The notes below the pieces were generated by a model. The model was not told where the DNA came from and did no database searches. It worked only from the letters and a program-made list of their open reading frames with translations. Of a DNA stretch of 64,000 nucleotides, positions 24,601-37,190 are shown piece after piece. Both the position numbers and the translations under genes were made by a program. The stretch spans positions 7,316,001 to 7,380,000 of the forward strand of contig JAFFSR010000004.1 of the NCBI GenBank assembly GCA_017163975.1, given 5' to 3'. This DNA is from Anastatus disparis (taxonomy: Eukaryota; Arthropoda; Insecta; Hymenoptera; Eupelmidae). The number at the start of each line of letters is the position of its first letter. Positions within the stretch are counted from its first letter, which is position 1.

Positions 24601-27319
24601 TATGATAGAGTCAAAAATAACAATTTGTATTATTAACAACAAGTATTATTTGTAAAAATTCATCTACGATTAACATGTTATTTCTAACAAAAACAGTTCT
24701 ATAAAATTTTTACTATAATTCAATAGTTCGTGAGTAAAGAATTCATTAAAATTATTGTTTCAGCGAAAAAAGTTGAAAAATATGATTAATTTTAGATCGT
24801 TTTGACTTTGATTTCTGAAGATAATTTGTATGTGATACATAAATCTTATTTCTAGTAATTTTTATCTTTTAACCGTGTAAATCGACGTAAAATGTCCCAT
24901 ATATAATGATATTGGTAGTAAATTTGGATTAATAGAACAGTATTATTTGAAAAATAAGTGGTGAAAAAATACATTTAAAAAAATAATACGAAATAATTTT
25001 TCTTAGTTCTAGTGATATTTCCATGAAAATTTACTGCAATCTAAAATCGACAGTAGAAATGACAATTAAAGTTATAAAAGATAAAAGTCTATTTTTCAGT
25101 TCTTCTTAAAATCTTCAAATAATTACACTTTTTAATAAGTATTCTCAAACATCTATTAACTCTTTATTAGCTCTTATTCATGCCTACAGAATTAATAAAG
25201 TTACTAACTAATATACAAAGACGCTTATACATTAAGGATTTTTCTGTAGGCAAAAGTTTATTCAAGACGGTACAACATTAATTCGGCATTCTTTTCACTT
25301 TTGTTTTTGTTTAATATTCGCTTTTTTTTCTCCTTAAAGACTGGCTCAATCTTTCTTTAATAGCTTTTAGATGAGAAAGATTTAAAAGTTTTTAATTCAT
25401 TAAAAGCGATCGTGCAAAAAAAAAGAAGTCTTTTCAAAACTTTCATAACGCAAAGTCGCTCAGGATAGGATAAACTTGTATAATATTTATGTTACTTGAT
25501 TAAATCCACAAGAGGATAAAATTTTCTCGTAAATCATTCTTAATGGAAATTCGGATGCTGATCAACGAAAATTCAAGTATTATGACGGTGAAATGGTTGC
25601 AGGAGTTTATTTATTATTGCACGTGTACAATATACAAAATGCCAAAACAAAAAAATTGATTTTTTAATGGAAAACATTTATTTGATCATTATAATTGTTA
25701 TTAACTTTTTCTGAAAATACACCTATACAAACTTCACTATTCACTATGTGCAGTTTGAGGGATAATAGTTACTAATTTTATAAAATTAAAAAAAAAATTT
25801 TTCTCATCAATAATATATTTTTTTAATAAATTTAAATCAATCATAACATGCATCATAAACATTTTTTTCTCTTATAGTTAATTTGCAATAAATTGAATTT
25901 ATTTTATGAAAAATATGAAAAAACGCAGAAACTAAAATATATCGTATTTTCTATCAAAACAGAAATGAATCTGAAGTTTCTAGTGAATTTAAATTAACGA
26001 AATTTTACAGCATCACTCAAAGAAAAATATATTAATGACTATTCATAATCTACAATTTTTATACTAGAAAATAAAAAATGTCTATTTAAAGAAAACTTAC
26101 GAACTCATATTAAGATTATTAAACATACGATATTGTTGAAAAAAATATTGAAACAAGTTAAAGCTCATTCACGATGTCATTTTATAAATTTAAGATGGAA
26201 TACCAAAAATAAGAATCATCAAAAAAATTACAGAATTTATTAACAAAACTATGTAATAACAATAAAATCAATCAGTTGATATAACCAAACAATAAACAAG
26301 TCAGCTTTATCGCGAAAAAGAATAACGGATTATCGAAACTAAAATGGGCAGTTGCGTGAGCCAGACTAACTTATAAAAAGTACATTTGAATTGACAGAAA
26401 GTACGTGGCTTTACGTAAAGGCAAATCTCATAAAAAAAAGCTTATGTGACTCGAAGACTTTGTGGTAATGGGATTGTCGTAAAAAGAAAAAAAAATATTC
26501 CAAAAAAGAAGTAGAGTTTAACTCTCGTAAAAGTGTTTTATTGTTGAAGAATTAATGTGTATTATATTTCGGTTTGTATTTATGATTATTTTAACACTTG
26601 TTGCATTATAAATAATTTAAGAATTTATCATTTAATTTCAATATTTTTAAAAATGATCAAAAAATTTCTAAAGTTATTAAAAAATCGCGTTGAAGTTAAT
26701 TTATAAGTAAAGTGTGAACTTTTAAAGTTCTAAGTATTCAATATCGGCTAGAATGTTTTTACGACTCATAAGATTGTAAAATATTCAAATAAAAAAATTC
26801 TTTCCTTTTTTTTTTGAAAACGTCGTAACTTTTCATCACGTATTTAATCATCAATGCTTCGTTTTTACGACTTTAGATTACAAAACTTTTATGATGGATA
26901 CTTGCATGGTTCCACAATGTATCTCGCATGATAATACAATAAATAACAGCTTTTTTCAACAATTTTATGTATCCAAAAACTATAGGTATCTTATAAATAT
27001 TTATAAGAAAATATAAATATTTTGAAAGTTTTTATGTTTAAAATATCTACTAATGTACATTAAAATATTATTACATTCATTAATATGTGTTTTTAAATAA
27101 AGTATATTATTATATTAATTTTCAATATTACTCAGTGATAGGATAAAAGATTTTCAAATTATAACATTTTATTTAATAATTTTTTTATCAATTGTTTAAA
27201 AGGATAAACTTTTAAAAAAATAAATCTATTGTTATCAAAGTTATGATTACAGCGTTTTAATTAATTATTGTTTGTATTCGTATTTTTGTATAATAAAAAA
27301 TAATAATAATAAAGCATAC

Positions 27320-27767
27320 CTTTGCTTAGCAAGTCTCTTCTTTTTTTTGTGCAAAGGCTTTGTTTCAACGATCATCTCTTCAAGTTCAAATGTTGGATCA
27401 CAATTAAGATGATCCTTTGGTGGTGTAAATGCTGGCTTTATCTTCTTGTTAAGCACAGCATCAAAGTTCAATCTTGTCATTGGACCAAGTTGTTTGAGCT
27501 CCTTCAATGTAGTGCAACGCTCAAGTGGCTCTGTAGCCAATAATCGTTCGATAACCTCGCAAATACCAGAACTCCAATGCGACGGCAGAGCAGGACGTTG
27601 GCTTAACATTATCAAGGCTTCACGATGTGTTGTCGATGCGTGTACCGGAAATGGACGTGAACCCTCTAATGTTTCCCATGCTAAAACGCCTAAGCCCCAC
27701 CAATCCACGGGAAAGCCGTAACCCAATACACCGTACTCGTCGCTTGTGCATTTGTAGATTTCTGGTG
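27320..27767 (-). CDS. STK32: STK32 exon B: kinase C-lobe and family-specific extension
   Basis: This 448-base exon is preceded by the acceptor AAATTCCAG and followed by the donor GTATGC. It begins with the last two bases of the split alanine codon and continues PEIYKCTSDEYGVLGYGF, so the APE motif is complete. The segment FPVDWWGLGVLAWETLEG is helix F with its invariant aspartate. PFPVHAST fits the region after helix F, and ERLLATEPLERCTTLKEL matches the helix H-I region with the arginine that pairs with the APE glutamate. The tail DAVLNKKIKPAFTPPKDHLN, then CDPTFELEEMIVETKPLH and KKKKRLAKQ, is almost a family signature. An apparent frame continues past the donor to 27265, but those residues (LLLLFF) are intron translation. 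The match is clear by eye; which vertebrate paralogue (A, B or C) is closest cannot be judged. Confidence 0.95.
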
Positions 27768-28466
27768 CTGGAATTTTTAAATTAAGGAACATTATAGTAA
27801 ACCTTCAATATAGTGCTTCAAACTAAACAATAATCATTGTATATTTATAAATTCGAAATTGTTATGTAATGCAGTGTTATTAATATTTACTATGATATAA
27901 TTATCAACAAAATTGCTTCTTGGTCACAATTGGATATAAATATGATAAATAATCAAATCCTTTATACGATAAAAAATTGGTCAATAAATAAAATTACAAT
28001 ATTTTTAATTCATTTTAACTGCACCTAATCCATATTGTGTTTTTACTTTATTCTAGTAACATAATAATATAGTATTGCTTTGTTTCTTAAAACTAAAACT
28101 ATAACTTCTATAAATGATGTTAAACTGTATGAAACGTTGAACAAGAATAATTGCATACCGCTTGCATATCAAAAATATTTATTGATAAATAAAACATCTT
28201 TTTTCGAAATTTTTTATTTTTTTGAGTAGTACGAAACGAGAATTGTGAGCAATATCAATGTTTTGCCAATTTTGGATATTTGTTCGTGAATATTTACTAT
28301 TTTGATTTTTGGACGAGATTTGTTCGTTGATTTGATTTGTGAAAAATAAATACATTTTTTAGAGACGTTAGATATTGTTTTTTTTTTATTAATATTTTTT
28401 AAAATCTTACTCGGCTATTAAAATAAAATAATACAATCATTTGAATAAAACATATTATGCATATAA

Positions 28467-28675
28467 GAGGTCGTCAGTGGCTCAGTCGATAGAGCGATGG
28501 ATTTATTATCTCGAGGTTCCGAGTTCGAATTCCGCTCTCGGCTAGCTTGTACAAGCACCATTGTACGTTATATGTTCTTTGTTCACAAACACACTTATGA
28601 CCGTTGTCACTAATTAGCATCGTAATGATGGTATAAATACAATGACGTTAAGTAAAATAAAAACTAAAAAAAATA
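28467..28675 (+). mobile_element. tRNA-derived SINE, copy 2
   Basis: The head reads GTGGCTCAGTCGATAGAGCG (A box) and GAGTTCGAATTCCG (B box). The body has ACAAGCACCATTGTACG, TTCACAAACACACTTATG and TAATTAGCATCGTAATGATG, and it closes with GACGTTAAGTAAAATAAAAA. It is inserted in the large STK32 intron, antisense to the gene. Confidence 0.9.
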
Positions 28676-28699
28676 TATAAAAATTATCCATCTTTTAAG

Positions 28700-28824
28700 A
28701 AAAAGACACCCAATTTCGGTGTTATTTCGTGCGCCGAACCGTATTTTTGACTGCTATGACACTTCCATTCATACAAAAAATTTGTTCGGTGTACGAAATA
28801 ACACCAAAGTTCGGTGTTTTTTTC
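28700..28824. mobile_element. Short MITE with about 35 bp inverted arms
   Basis: ACACCCAATTTCGGTGTTAT then TTCGTGCGCCGAAC is mirrored by GTTCGGTGTACGAAATAACA then CCAAAGTTCGGTGT across a 35-base loop. Each arm itself contains TTCGGTGT direct repeats. It starts about 25 bases after SINE copy 2. Confidence 0.8.
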
Positions 28825-30521
28825 GTAAAGGATGTTTTACGTATTTTTGCGAGACCGTATAATATTTTAAGCTTTTCGTTACTAATAATTTTACTTTTTA
28901 CTATTTTATTATTTTATATTGATATAAAGATGTATTGCGAAATATGATACTTTGAATCTTTATAAAAATAGCGGAATTAAATAAATATTGTTATGAATTA
29001 TTTTAATACATAAACTTTATATTAAAAATAAAAATAAAAAAAGATTCATTTTACAAAAATTTTCCCATGATTTCATAATTTTTTGCTCACTTAAATAAAC
29101 TTCCCATAAATTAAAATTTTTTAAGATATTGTTAAAAAAAATTTGAAACATTGATTGAAGTTTGTATAATAAAAAAGTTGTTCAGCGAACCGGAGATATT
29201 TCAATAAACAATGTTATGCAATATTTCCTTGGTTTTACTATTCGTATAAGTGCTCGCTCGCTGCCTAACTTTATTACTGACTAAGGGAATATTAGAATTC
29301 CGGATCATAAATTTTGTTGAAACTTCAGAATAATTTTTCTTTTTTAATAATATCGTAATATTCATGATTGCAGATTAATAACCCCTAATAGTTTTAGTTT
29401 GATAGCATTTTTGTATTATGATTTGTATTCAATTTTATCTTGATTCAATATAATAATGATGTAGCTTTATATTTTAAATTATCATAATTTAGCTTGTGTT
29501 AACTTTAGATGATTCAGTTGAAGCATGTGAAAAATTAAAGAAAAATATTAAGGATAGAAAGTTGAAATATTTGAAAATAAAAATATTCCATTAACTTTTT
29601 TGATGCTGTTAATTTGAAGTAATCTTCTTTCATTATTTTTGATGACTTTGAAAAAAATTAAGGGAGACCAAGGTCAGTTAGGTACAGGGGTAGGTGGGTG
29701 TATTAATTATAACTCGTGATCTATATATGGCAATACAGACTATATTTAAGTCATTTTTAAAATTTCCAATAAAAATAACAGAATAACAAAATTATCCAAT
29801 ACGGTCATGACAGCAAAAGAAGCATCAAAGACTATATATTCCGTCAACTGTAAAATAAAATGCATTTAACTATTTTATTTAAAACAGAACACAATATTAT
29901 AGAATTAATTTTTAAGGGTGTTAAAACTATAATGATTTTAAAGGATATAAATAATTCTGTACTGACCAACAAATTAATATCAATTTATTCTATCGATTAT
30001 TAACAGATTTTTTTAATGTTATTTAAAAAAAATTTTTTTTTCAACTTTATAGATATTTTAAATATATTTAGCAACAATACTTTTTTTATTTTGATTTCCA
30101 TAGTTCTGATTGTAATACGATTAAAAACACTTTACACTCATCATTCTATTAAAATTTAAAGATAATAAATAAAATGAAGTTTTTCATTTCTTTCCTGCGA
30201 CTAAAAATAATTTTTTTTTCACTTGAAAAAATTATTAATTTTTTATCAATTTAGAAGTCTAAATAAATGAAATTTAGATTTTCAAACTCAATAACAATCT
30301 ATCCTGCACATTAGTATATTTAACAATTTTATTAAGAGAATGTAAAATATCGACATTACGGTTTTAAAATTCAATTTTTAATTCTTATTCCAAAATTTTT
30401 AAAAATATCTCTATATTACAGTCTTCCACTAATAAAAACCATATTTGTGAAACTGCAATGTCGGTAACTATGTATGATACATATATTCTATTACATCACC
30501 TTAAAACAATTATTCTATCAA

Positions 30522-30724
30522 AGAGATCGTCAGTGGCTCACTTGGTAAAGCGAGATGGATTTGTAATCTCGAGGTCCTGAGTTCGAATCCCGCTCTCGGC
30601 CGATTTATACAAGCACCACTGCACGTTACATGTGCTTTATTCACAAACGCATTTATGATCTCCGTCGCTAATTAGCATTACAATGATAGTGTAAATACAG
30701 CGACGTTAAATAAAATAAAAAAAA
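30522..30724 (+). mobile_element. tRNA-derived SINE, copy 3 (best preserved)
   Basis: The A-box-like GTGGCTCACTTGGTAAAGCG is followed by TTTGTAA at the anticodon-loop place, the B box GAGTTCGAATCCCG, then CTCTCGGCCGATTTATACAA. The body has CACCACTGCACGTTACATG, TTCACAAACGCATTTATG and CGCTAATTAGCATTACAATG, then CAGCGACGTTAAATAAAATA and an A tail. The TGT reading at the anticodon place hints at a threonine-tRNA origin (inference). Confidence 0.92.
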
Positions 30725-30746
30725 CTTTACTTTCCTGAAAGGGTTG

Positions 30747-30985
30747 AAATTATAATAAAAAATTTTTTTGTTTTTAATTTTTTTTTTAAGAAATAAAAAT
30801 TAAATGAAAAAAATGTTATTGCATCACAAAAGTTAATGAAATATTTTTATTTTTTAAATTGGATTTTAAAAATACCATACTGTAAAAATTGTCACGCTAA
30901 ATCTTTTTTGCAATAACATTTTTTTCATATAATTTTTATTTCTTAAAAAAAAAAATTAAAAACAAAAAAATTTTTAATTATAATT
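30747..30985. mobile_element. A/T-rich MITE (about 240 bp), family M30
   Basis: The arms ATTATAATAAAAAATTTTTT ... AAGAAATAAAAATTAAATG ... ATGTTATTGCA face TGCAATAACATTTTTTTCAT ... ATTTTTATTTCTTAAAA ... AATTATAAT. The loop holds ACCATACTGTAAAAATTGTC and ACGCTAAATC. It follows directly after SINE copy 3. Confidence 0.8.
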
Positions 30986-31032
30986 TAAATCATATATATT
31001 AGGTAATGCTGATATTCGCATATAAATATATA

Positions 31033-31081
31033 TAATAAGGTAATTGTCGCATTACTTAATGTTGCAACAATCACCTTATTA
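31033..31081. repeat. 49 bp hairpin
   Basis: TAATAAGGTAATTGTCGC pairs with GCAACAATCACCTTATTA with two mismatches around a 13-base loop. It may be a very short MITE or solo inverted ends. Confidence 0.7.
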
Positions 31082-31167
31082 ATTTTTTTACTATTTCATT
31101 TGTGATATTTTAGATTTCTTCGTTTATCGTGCAACATCTATAGAATATATATGATTATAAAATTTAA

Positions 31168-31299
31168 TAGTATATTACGCAACTAGTGCGCGAAACAGGT
31201 GATTCACGCACGAGTCGAGTTTTTCGCCCGAGCGAAGCGAGGGCGAAAAAAAAGACGAGTGCGTGGATCATCTGTACCGCGCAAGTGTTGCGTATACTA
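31168..31299. mobile_element. GC-rich hairpin element (about 130 bp)
   Basis: One long hairpin in AT-rich intron. The outer arms AGTATATTACGCAACTAGTG and CAAGTGTTGCGTATACT face each other, then GATTCACGCACGAGTC and GACGAGTGCGTGGATC. The inner TTTTTCGCCC and GGGCGAAAAA flank a loop GAGCGAAGCGA. A decayed relative is at 39139-39263. Confidence 0.82.
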
Positions 31300-32192
31300 T
31301 TTTTTAACACATCGTGAGCGAAACATGATTATTTTTGCGATTACTTACCAAGCGGAGCGAGACGAGTCAATCTGTCACCCGAGCGTAGCGAGGGTGACGA
31401 TTAGACGAGTAAATAATAAAAAATAAATGATAAATCATAAATATTTACAACTGCATCATTAATACAATAAATATTTTTATGTTTGCGAATAAAAACTTTT
31501 ATTTACATTTACTTATTAGAGAAGATTTCTGATTTATAATAAATTCAAAAGAGCAAATTAAAACGCTCATTATTTAGAAGATTTTTTTAAATTAATTGTT
31601 GACTAGCTAAAGTTATTAGTTGTTCATTGGAACAGTTTCTGGAATTAACTGTCAAAAAAGTTGAATTTTTAGAAAATTTTTTTTAGAAAATTCTTAAAAA
31701 AAATTAAACATTCATACTTGTAAAATTTAATTTTTTTTTAATTCTATGATATATGTTATATCGTAAAAGTGACATATACGTTATATATATATATGTTACT
31801 CTTATATCTGATATGTTATATTTTAAAAGTGACTAAATGTTTTACATCAATTCTACCTGTGAAAAACATTATGAGTAAATATTTACTAAATCAACTTTAT
31901 AATTGATAAAAGTAAAATCTTTTTGAAAAATATCATTTAACCACTCTTTTACATATGAAACAATTCCCCCTTTTTATTTTTGGTAATAAAAAATTTTGTT
32001 TCGAATTTCCTGTCAAAATAACCTTTTATGACATAAATATCGAGGCTAAGTCCGCAAAACAATTGTGAATCTTGTTGTCTAAAAAAAAAGCAACATGGCG
32101 TACATGTTTCGCACATTATGAAAAAATATTAGGTTTCGCACACGCTAAACAAGCATGAGAAACCGTGTTTTGCGCACGGAGTGTTAAAAAAG
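31300..32192. mobile_element. Inverted-ended element joined to the GC-rich hairpin
   Basis: TTTTTTAACACATCGTGAGC then GAAACATG at the left matches the complement of the right end (GTTTTGCGCACGGAGTGTTA then AAAAAG) with a few mismatches. A second GC-rich hairpin inside, near 31374-31398, has CACCC and GGGTG around GAGCGTAGCGA. The middle is plain AT-rich DNA without a transposase. It may form one composite element with 31168-31299. Confidence 0.55.
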
Positions 32193-33713
32193 AAATATTG
32201 ATTTATTAGTGTAATAAATAAAATATGATATTGATTATGAATTTCTAGAATATAGTTTAAAAACTACATTCTTAAATTGGTAAACAAATTGTTACTTTAT
32301 TTTTAGATTATTTTGCATTATTTTTTCTTATATGGCATTTAATTGATTTTTATAAGTCTTTTTAGTAATAAAAATATAATTGAGAGATATCTAAACTATC
32401 TTGAGTAGCGCTTTAATATTGATTTCTCCTATGAAAAATTCTTTCAATTTTTTTGTGATTGTCCTCGTTTAAAATTTAAAAACGTGTTTACATCAATCAT
32501 AGTTTGTTGACACTTATCTAGTTACTTAAATTTTCTTTTTAAGTCAATTGAGTGAAATGAAATTTATAAATTTTTAAAAATTTCAAAGATAATCTATTCT
32601 GAATTTATATAAATTTTGAAGATAATTTATCATAAATTTGCTAAATATTTAAAATATGTGAAATTTTTTTTTTAACATTTATTCCACGAAATTATCATTT
32701 CAGAATTTCTCAGCTATTTCAACAATGCTTTCATTCCTTGTCATTTTCGTCCCTCATTTTCAGGCTAAATAAGCGATCGTTTCACGTCGCATTCCATTAC
32801 GCATTCTCAACGTATTTTCTTAAAAAATAAAAAAAAAAAAGCTACTTCCGCCTCTGAGTAGATTCGTTTAAAATTGAATGTTTATTTTTAATATCTTTTT
32901 CGACTTTAAAATTCTGTTCCATTGCGCATAATGGGAAAAAGCTACGTTTTGATCCAACTTTTACTTTGCCAAAGTAATGAAGAGTAACAATTTTATTGAT
33001 CCGACAGAGTGCAGAATGCTCTCAAGCTCATTTTCAAGCTTAATGGTCTGTGTAATTGAGATTCACCTTTATTGACTTATACTACTGAAAAGATACTTTA
33101 TTCGCGTTGGAATATATATGCAAAGAGCTAAAAAAATATCTTATAAGTATGTCAATTTAAAGTATGAGTTAGTTGCGATAAATTTGTCGAAGTTCAAATA
33201 TGACTCGTTTTTATAAAAGTAATGAATCTCACAAATTTATTCTTCGTCAATGTCTATAAATCATTATATGTTAAAAACACATATTACTTTATTATCCTTT
33301 GACGTGTACAATAATAATATTTTCATTTTTCACTAGTTTTGGTGTTACATATTTTTACATTAATAAATCAAATAATAAACACAATGTTAATGCTTATACT
33401 AAAATATTTTACAAAAACACATTCTGTAATTTTAATTTAAATCTATTTATTATTTGTATATGTTAATATAACAAACATGTTTAGTATTCATATCGCCTTT
33501 GTTGTTTTGATAACTGCTTTTCTGTAAGGTGAATAATAAACACTGAATAAAGGTACTAAAAACCATAACAATAGAATTAAAATTTTATTTAAAATTGTTA
33601 TTGCCTTGTAATATCCTTTGAACGCCTGGATGTAATAAGAACGTTAGAGCTCAAAAATTCCAGAAAGATATTGTAGACGCAGAGATAAAAATTTAATTTC
33701 CTTAAGTCAAATT

Positions 33714-33822
33714 TAAAAAATACCATGTTGTGAAAATTATCACGCTACATCTTTTTTGTAATTACATTTTTCTAATGTAATTTTTATTTCTTAAGAAAAT
33801 TTTTTTTTAATTCCAATTTTAT
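33714..33822. mobile_element. Partial copy of MITE family M30
   Basis: ATACCATGTTGTGAAAATTA, TCACGCTACATCTTTTTTGT, AATTACATTTTTCTAATGTA and TTTTTATTTCTTAAGAAAAT follow the loop and right arm of the element at 30747-30985. The left arm is missing. Confidence 0.7.
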
Positions 33823-36800
33823 ATTTTGAAAAACCAATTTTTATAGTTTCAATAAATATATATTAATCAATTTTTTTTAAATTTTCATATATAATTTTCA
33901 AACGTCTTGGCAAAACTAATAAGAATGAAAAAAAAGTAAATTCTTGAAATTCTAATTAAATTTCATTAAAAATTAATTATAAATCGTGCCTCCTAATTTT
34001 TACAAGACAAAGTAACGAGGGAACTTTTAAGTAGAAAAAACTTACAGCGCAAAAGTTTTTTGTTCTTTTAAAAAAAAGACTAATACAAATTTTCACGTTG
34101 ATTGGTTAAACAATTAAAAAAAGATCTAAAACATTTATAAAACGTGTACATACCTTCGAATGCTAATATTTTTTACGAGTAAATTTATAGTGATACTGGC
34201 AATCGTCTAAAAATATTATATTACTATTAAAATATAGTATTAATAATGTTAAAACACGGATATTTATATTTAAAAAAATTATAACAACTTATTCAAAACA
34301 ATAAACTAATATGTTAATAGTGTAATTACACAATCTATATTATTTTTTTACATTTTTAATTATTTTTAAGTTTTTCTTCGGTCATTTTAAAATTTTCTCT
34401 TCTGAGAGTATTATAATATTATTGCAATAGAATACAAGATATTAATAATGATCTTACATGCGATGTCTAGAACTAGATTACATTATTTATAATTTGTTTT
34501 ATTTTTCTTAATAAATTATTATAATGATCAGGCATGTTAAATTTTATGTTTACACATAATTACTATTATTATTATTCTAATAATATAATATTTTAAAGCA
34601 GATATTATAACTACAATAGAAATATGACGCTAGAAATTTCCTTGTAAATAAATGGTAGTAATTAGATGTATATGCATATTTTATAAATATTGTTATATCA
34701 TTTCAATGTTTTATTAATCGATGCCAAAATTGCTGTCAATATTTACTGAATGAGAATAAACTATTTTGCTGCAAGATTTGTTTATTTGAAAGTTTTCTCA
34801 ATACTTTTTCTTCATAGAGTCATAACAATTCATGCTAGAACTATATTAAATATAAATTCAATGTTGTATTTCCTTTGATTTTTTCTCTCGTAAAATAAAG
34901 ATTAAATAATAAAATGTAAATGTGAAAAGAATTCAGCATGATGAGTTTCACACGACATCACATTTTTAAAGCTTTATTTTATAAAAATTAAATTTTTTAT
35001 TTTTTTGTGTTTCCTTGTTCCTACGCCCTTATTGCATCCGAGCCTTCAATTTTCGAAATTGAATTTTTAAAGTGACTCGGCGTTCTGAATGAAATGAAAA
35101 TATTCTTTGCAAAAGAAATTTAGAAAATAGAAAGATTATTTATATCCATTCTTTTTTATGTGAATAAATATCATTTTTTTTATAAATTTGTTTATAAATA
35201 ATAGCGTAATGTTTTTATAAAAGTTAAAAAAAATTGTATCAACAAGTAATTATGTATTAAATTTATATGAATAAAAATCTAAATAAAATGAAGTTAACCG
35301 TGATATTAAAAAACTTAGAACGAAAATCAAATTTTTTATCGACCCCACTATATTACGAAATCCTTTTGACGGTGACAATATTGTGTCTAATGGTTATGGT
35401 TTTCCGAATTTCGATTTCGAATGTTTGATTTGTCACTGGAAATTTCACGAATATTACAGTTCTCCCTTTCTCTTTCTCTCCCTCTTCGTCGAAATGTCAA
35501 AATGAAAATTGCATACTAGAATCCGTAACGTTTGCAAATTGTTATAACTACTTGAAATAGAACATATATACCGAAAGTTTTGAAATTTAACAAAATTTTC
35601 CTTTTAATTCTCAAACAAGATATAATTATGGATAGTGGAAAATTTTGATAATTATTATTTCGCGTACTTTTGAACAAATGTTGATTTTAAATTTATAGAA
35701 ATGTTCTAATTTAATCGTTTATTTTCCAGCCTCAAACTCTCCATGTACTCGTTAAACAAGCATTCTAATACTGGGTTAATGAGTTCTTCGCAATTTACAT
35801 AGTAAAGGCTATTGAAAAAGCCCATCAGAAATGCGACTTGACTTTATTTTTTCTTTTTACGAAAAAATTTATCATAGACAATTTTATAATTTAAAAAAAT
35901 TGTATTATGATTTCTATTCTTCTAAAATTTTTTTGGACAATTAGTGAAAATTATGTTTGTTTGATTATAAGAATAAACAAATTTAGCATGAAAACATAAT
36001 GTTAAAAAAATTTATTATTTATTTTCATTAACTGAGTATTTCTATTTTTTAATTTCATTTTCAAATTCGAAACAAACAAATAACATTGAAGAAAAATTCA
36101 ATTTTCACAATTTTATTTTATTAAAAGACAAAATTTATTTTTAACATAAATTAAATTAAATTATCGATTAAAATAATAAAAAAGTGTTTTAGATAAAATT
36201 TTTATTTGAAATTTCATCATACTTGAAATATATGATTATTTTTATCACCGTAAAACGGGGTAAAGCGGTCAGATGTGGGGAAAAGCGAGCATTTTTTTAT
36301 ATATGATATGATTTTCTAATTTCTTATGTACTCTTTTTACCCTCATCTAATAAAAATAATTTATATACTTGCCATGATAAAGATATTATTATAGTTAATT
36401 TTCCCATGTTTGTAAATTAATTTCAAGTACCCATCCTGATTTTAAACGTTTTTGAGCTTTTTATCTTCCATTTGAATTTCCATCTTGAAATTTACGTTGC
36501 ATTTAAGAAAATATTTAATGTAGAGATCTGTTATTTTTTTTCTCTCCTTTACTTTCTGTCATTAATTGCTTTCCGCAATAAACGGGTAGGTTGGTGCAAG
36601 TGTCTTTGATTTTTATGGGAAATAAAAGTCTCGTTTGAAAAGGAAACTTGCTTGGGAATTTCGTTGATGACGCAAGTGAATCGTAAAAAATAAAAGTAGA
36701 AAAGACTACTTACACAATTGCGTAAATGCCTAGATGTAAACCGCGAGTAAATGGGTAACGATTTTTTTTTTAACGATAAGTTTATTTCACGGATATAGAT

Positions 36801-36932
36801 GTGTTGTAGGAAATAAAGCCAGCAATCAATTTGAAATTAAATTTTAAAACAATTTTAAAAATTAAAGCTATTTATAAAATATATAACTGTATTTGGAAAC
36901 TCTTGAACGAAGTCGTTAATGTCTGCTTATTA

Positions 36933-37190
36933 GGAGTGGGATTATTCGAATTAAAATTATTCGAAAAATGATTTCTTTTATTCAGAAGGTATTCGTAATT
37001 CGAATATTGATTATTCGAATTTTTTATTCGAATAATAATACCCCCAGTCTTCACACATACTCACATACAGATACAAATTATTCGAATAGTTGAAAATTAT
37101 TCGAATATTATTCGATTACTTTATCACGAATTGTATTAATCGTTTATTCGAATAATTCCAATAGCCGAAAAATTCGAAAATAATCTCATG
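36933..37190. mobile_element. TTCGAA-rich inverted-repeat element (about 258 bp)
   Basis: GAGTGGGATTATTCGAATTA at the left faces AAATTCGAAAATAATCTCAT at the right. Between them ATTATTCGAAT occurs many times in both orientations around a non-repeat centre (CCCCCAGTCTTCACACATAC). It reads as a MITE with nested short repeats. Confidence 0.7.

Larger units (their letters stand above)
16911..27319 (-). other. STK32 intron between exons B and C
   Basis: This 10.4 kb intron has donor GTATGC at 27319 and acceptor ATACAG at 16911. It holds MITEs at 17313-17679 and 18478-18642. A pocket at 21290-21430 has CACGTG-like and GAGAG motifs. No coding exon was recognised, and most of 18700-27300 is plain AT-rich intron to my eye. 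Confidence 0.8.

Noticed and set aside
27322..27721. Plus-strand frames of 73 and 91 codons
   Set aside because: They are the antisense of kinase exon B, which has clear homology in the other direction.
28729..28947. 72-codon plus-strand frame
   Set aside because: Half of it is the 28700-28824 MITE and the rest AT-rich low-complexity DNA.
30522..30600. Threonine tRNA gene
   Set aside because: The anticodon-like TGT and the B box look right, but it is part of the SINE family and lacks a matching 3' acceptor strand.
31199..31426. 75-codon arginine-rich frame
   Set aside because: It runs through the GC-rich hairpin element; the ATG is not in a useful context and the residues only mirror the hairpin words.
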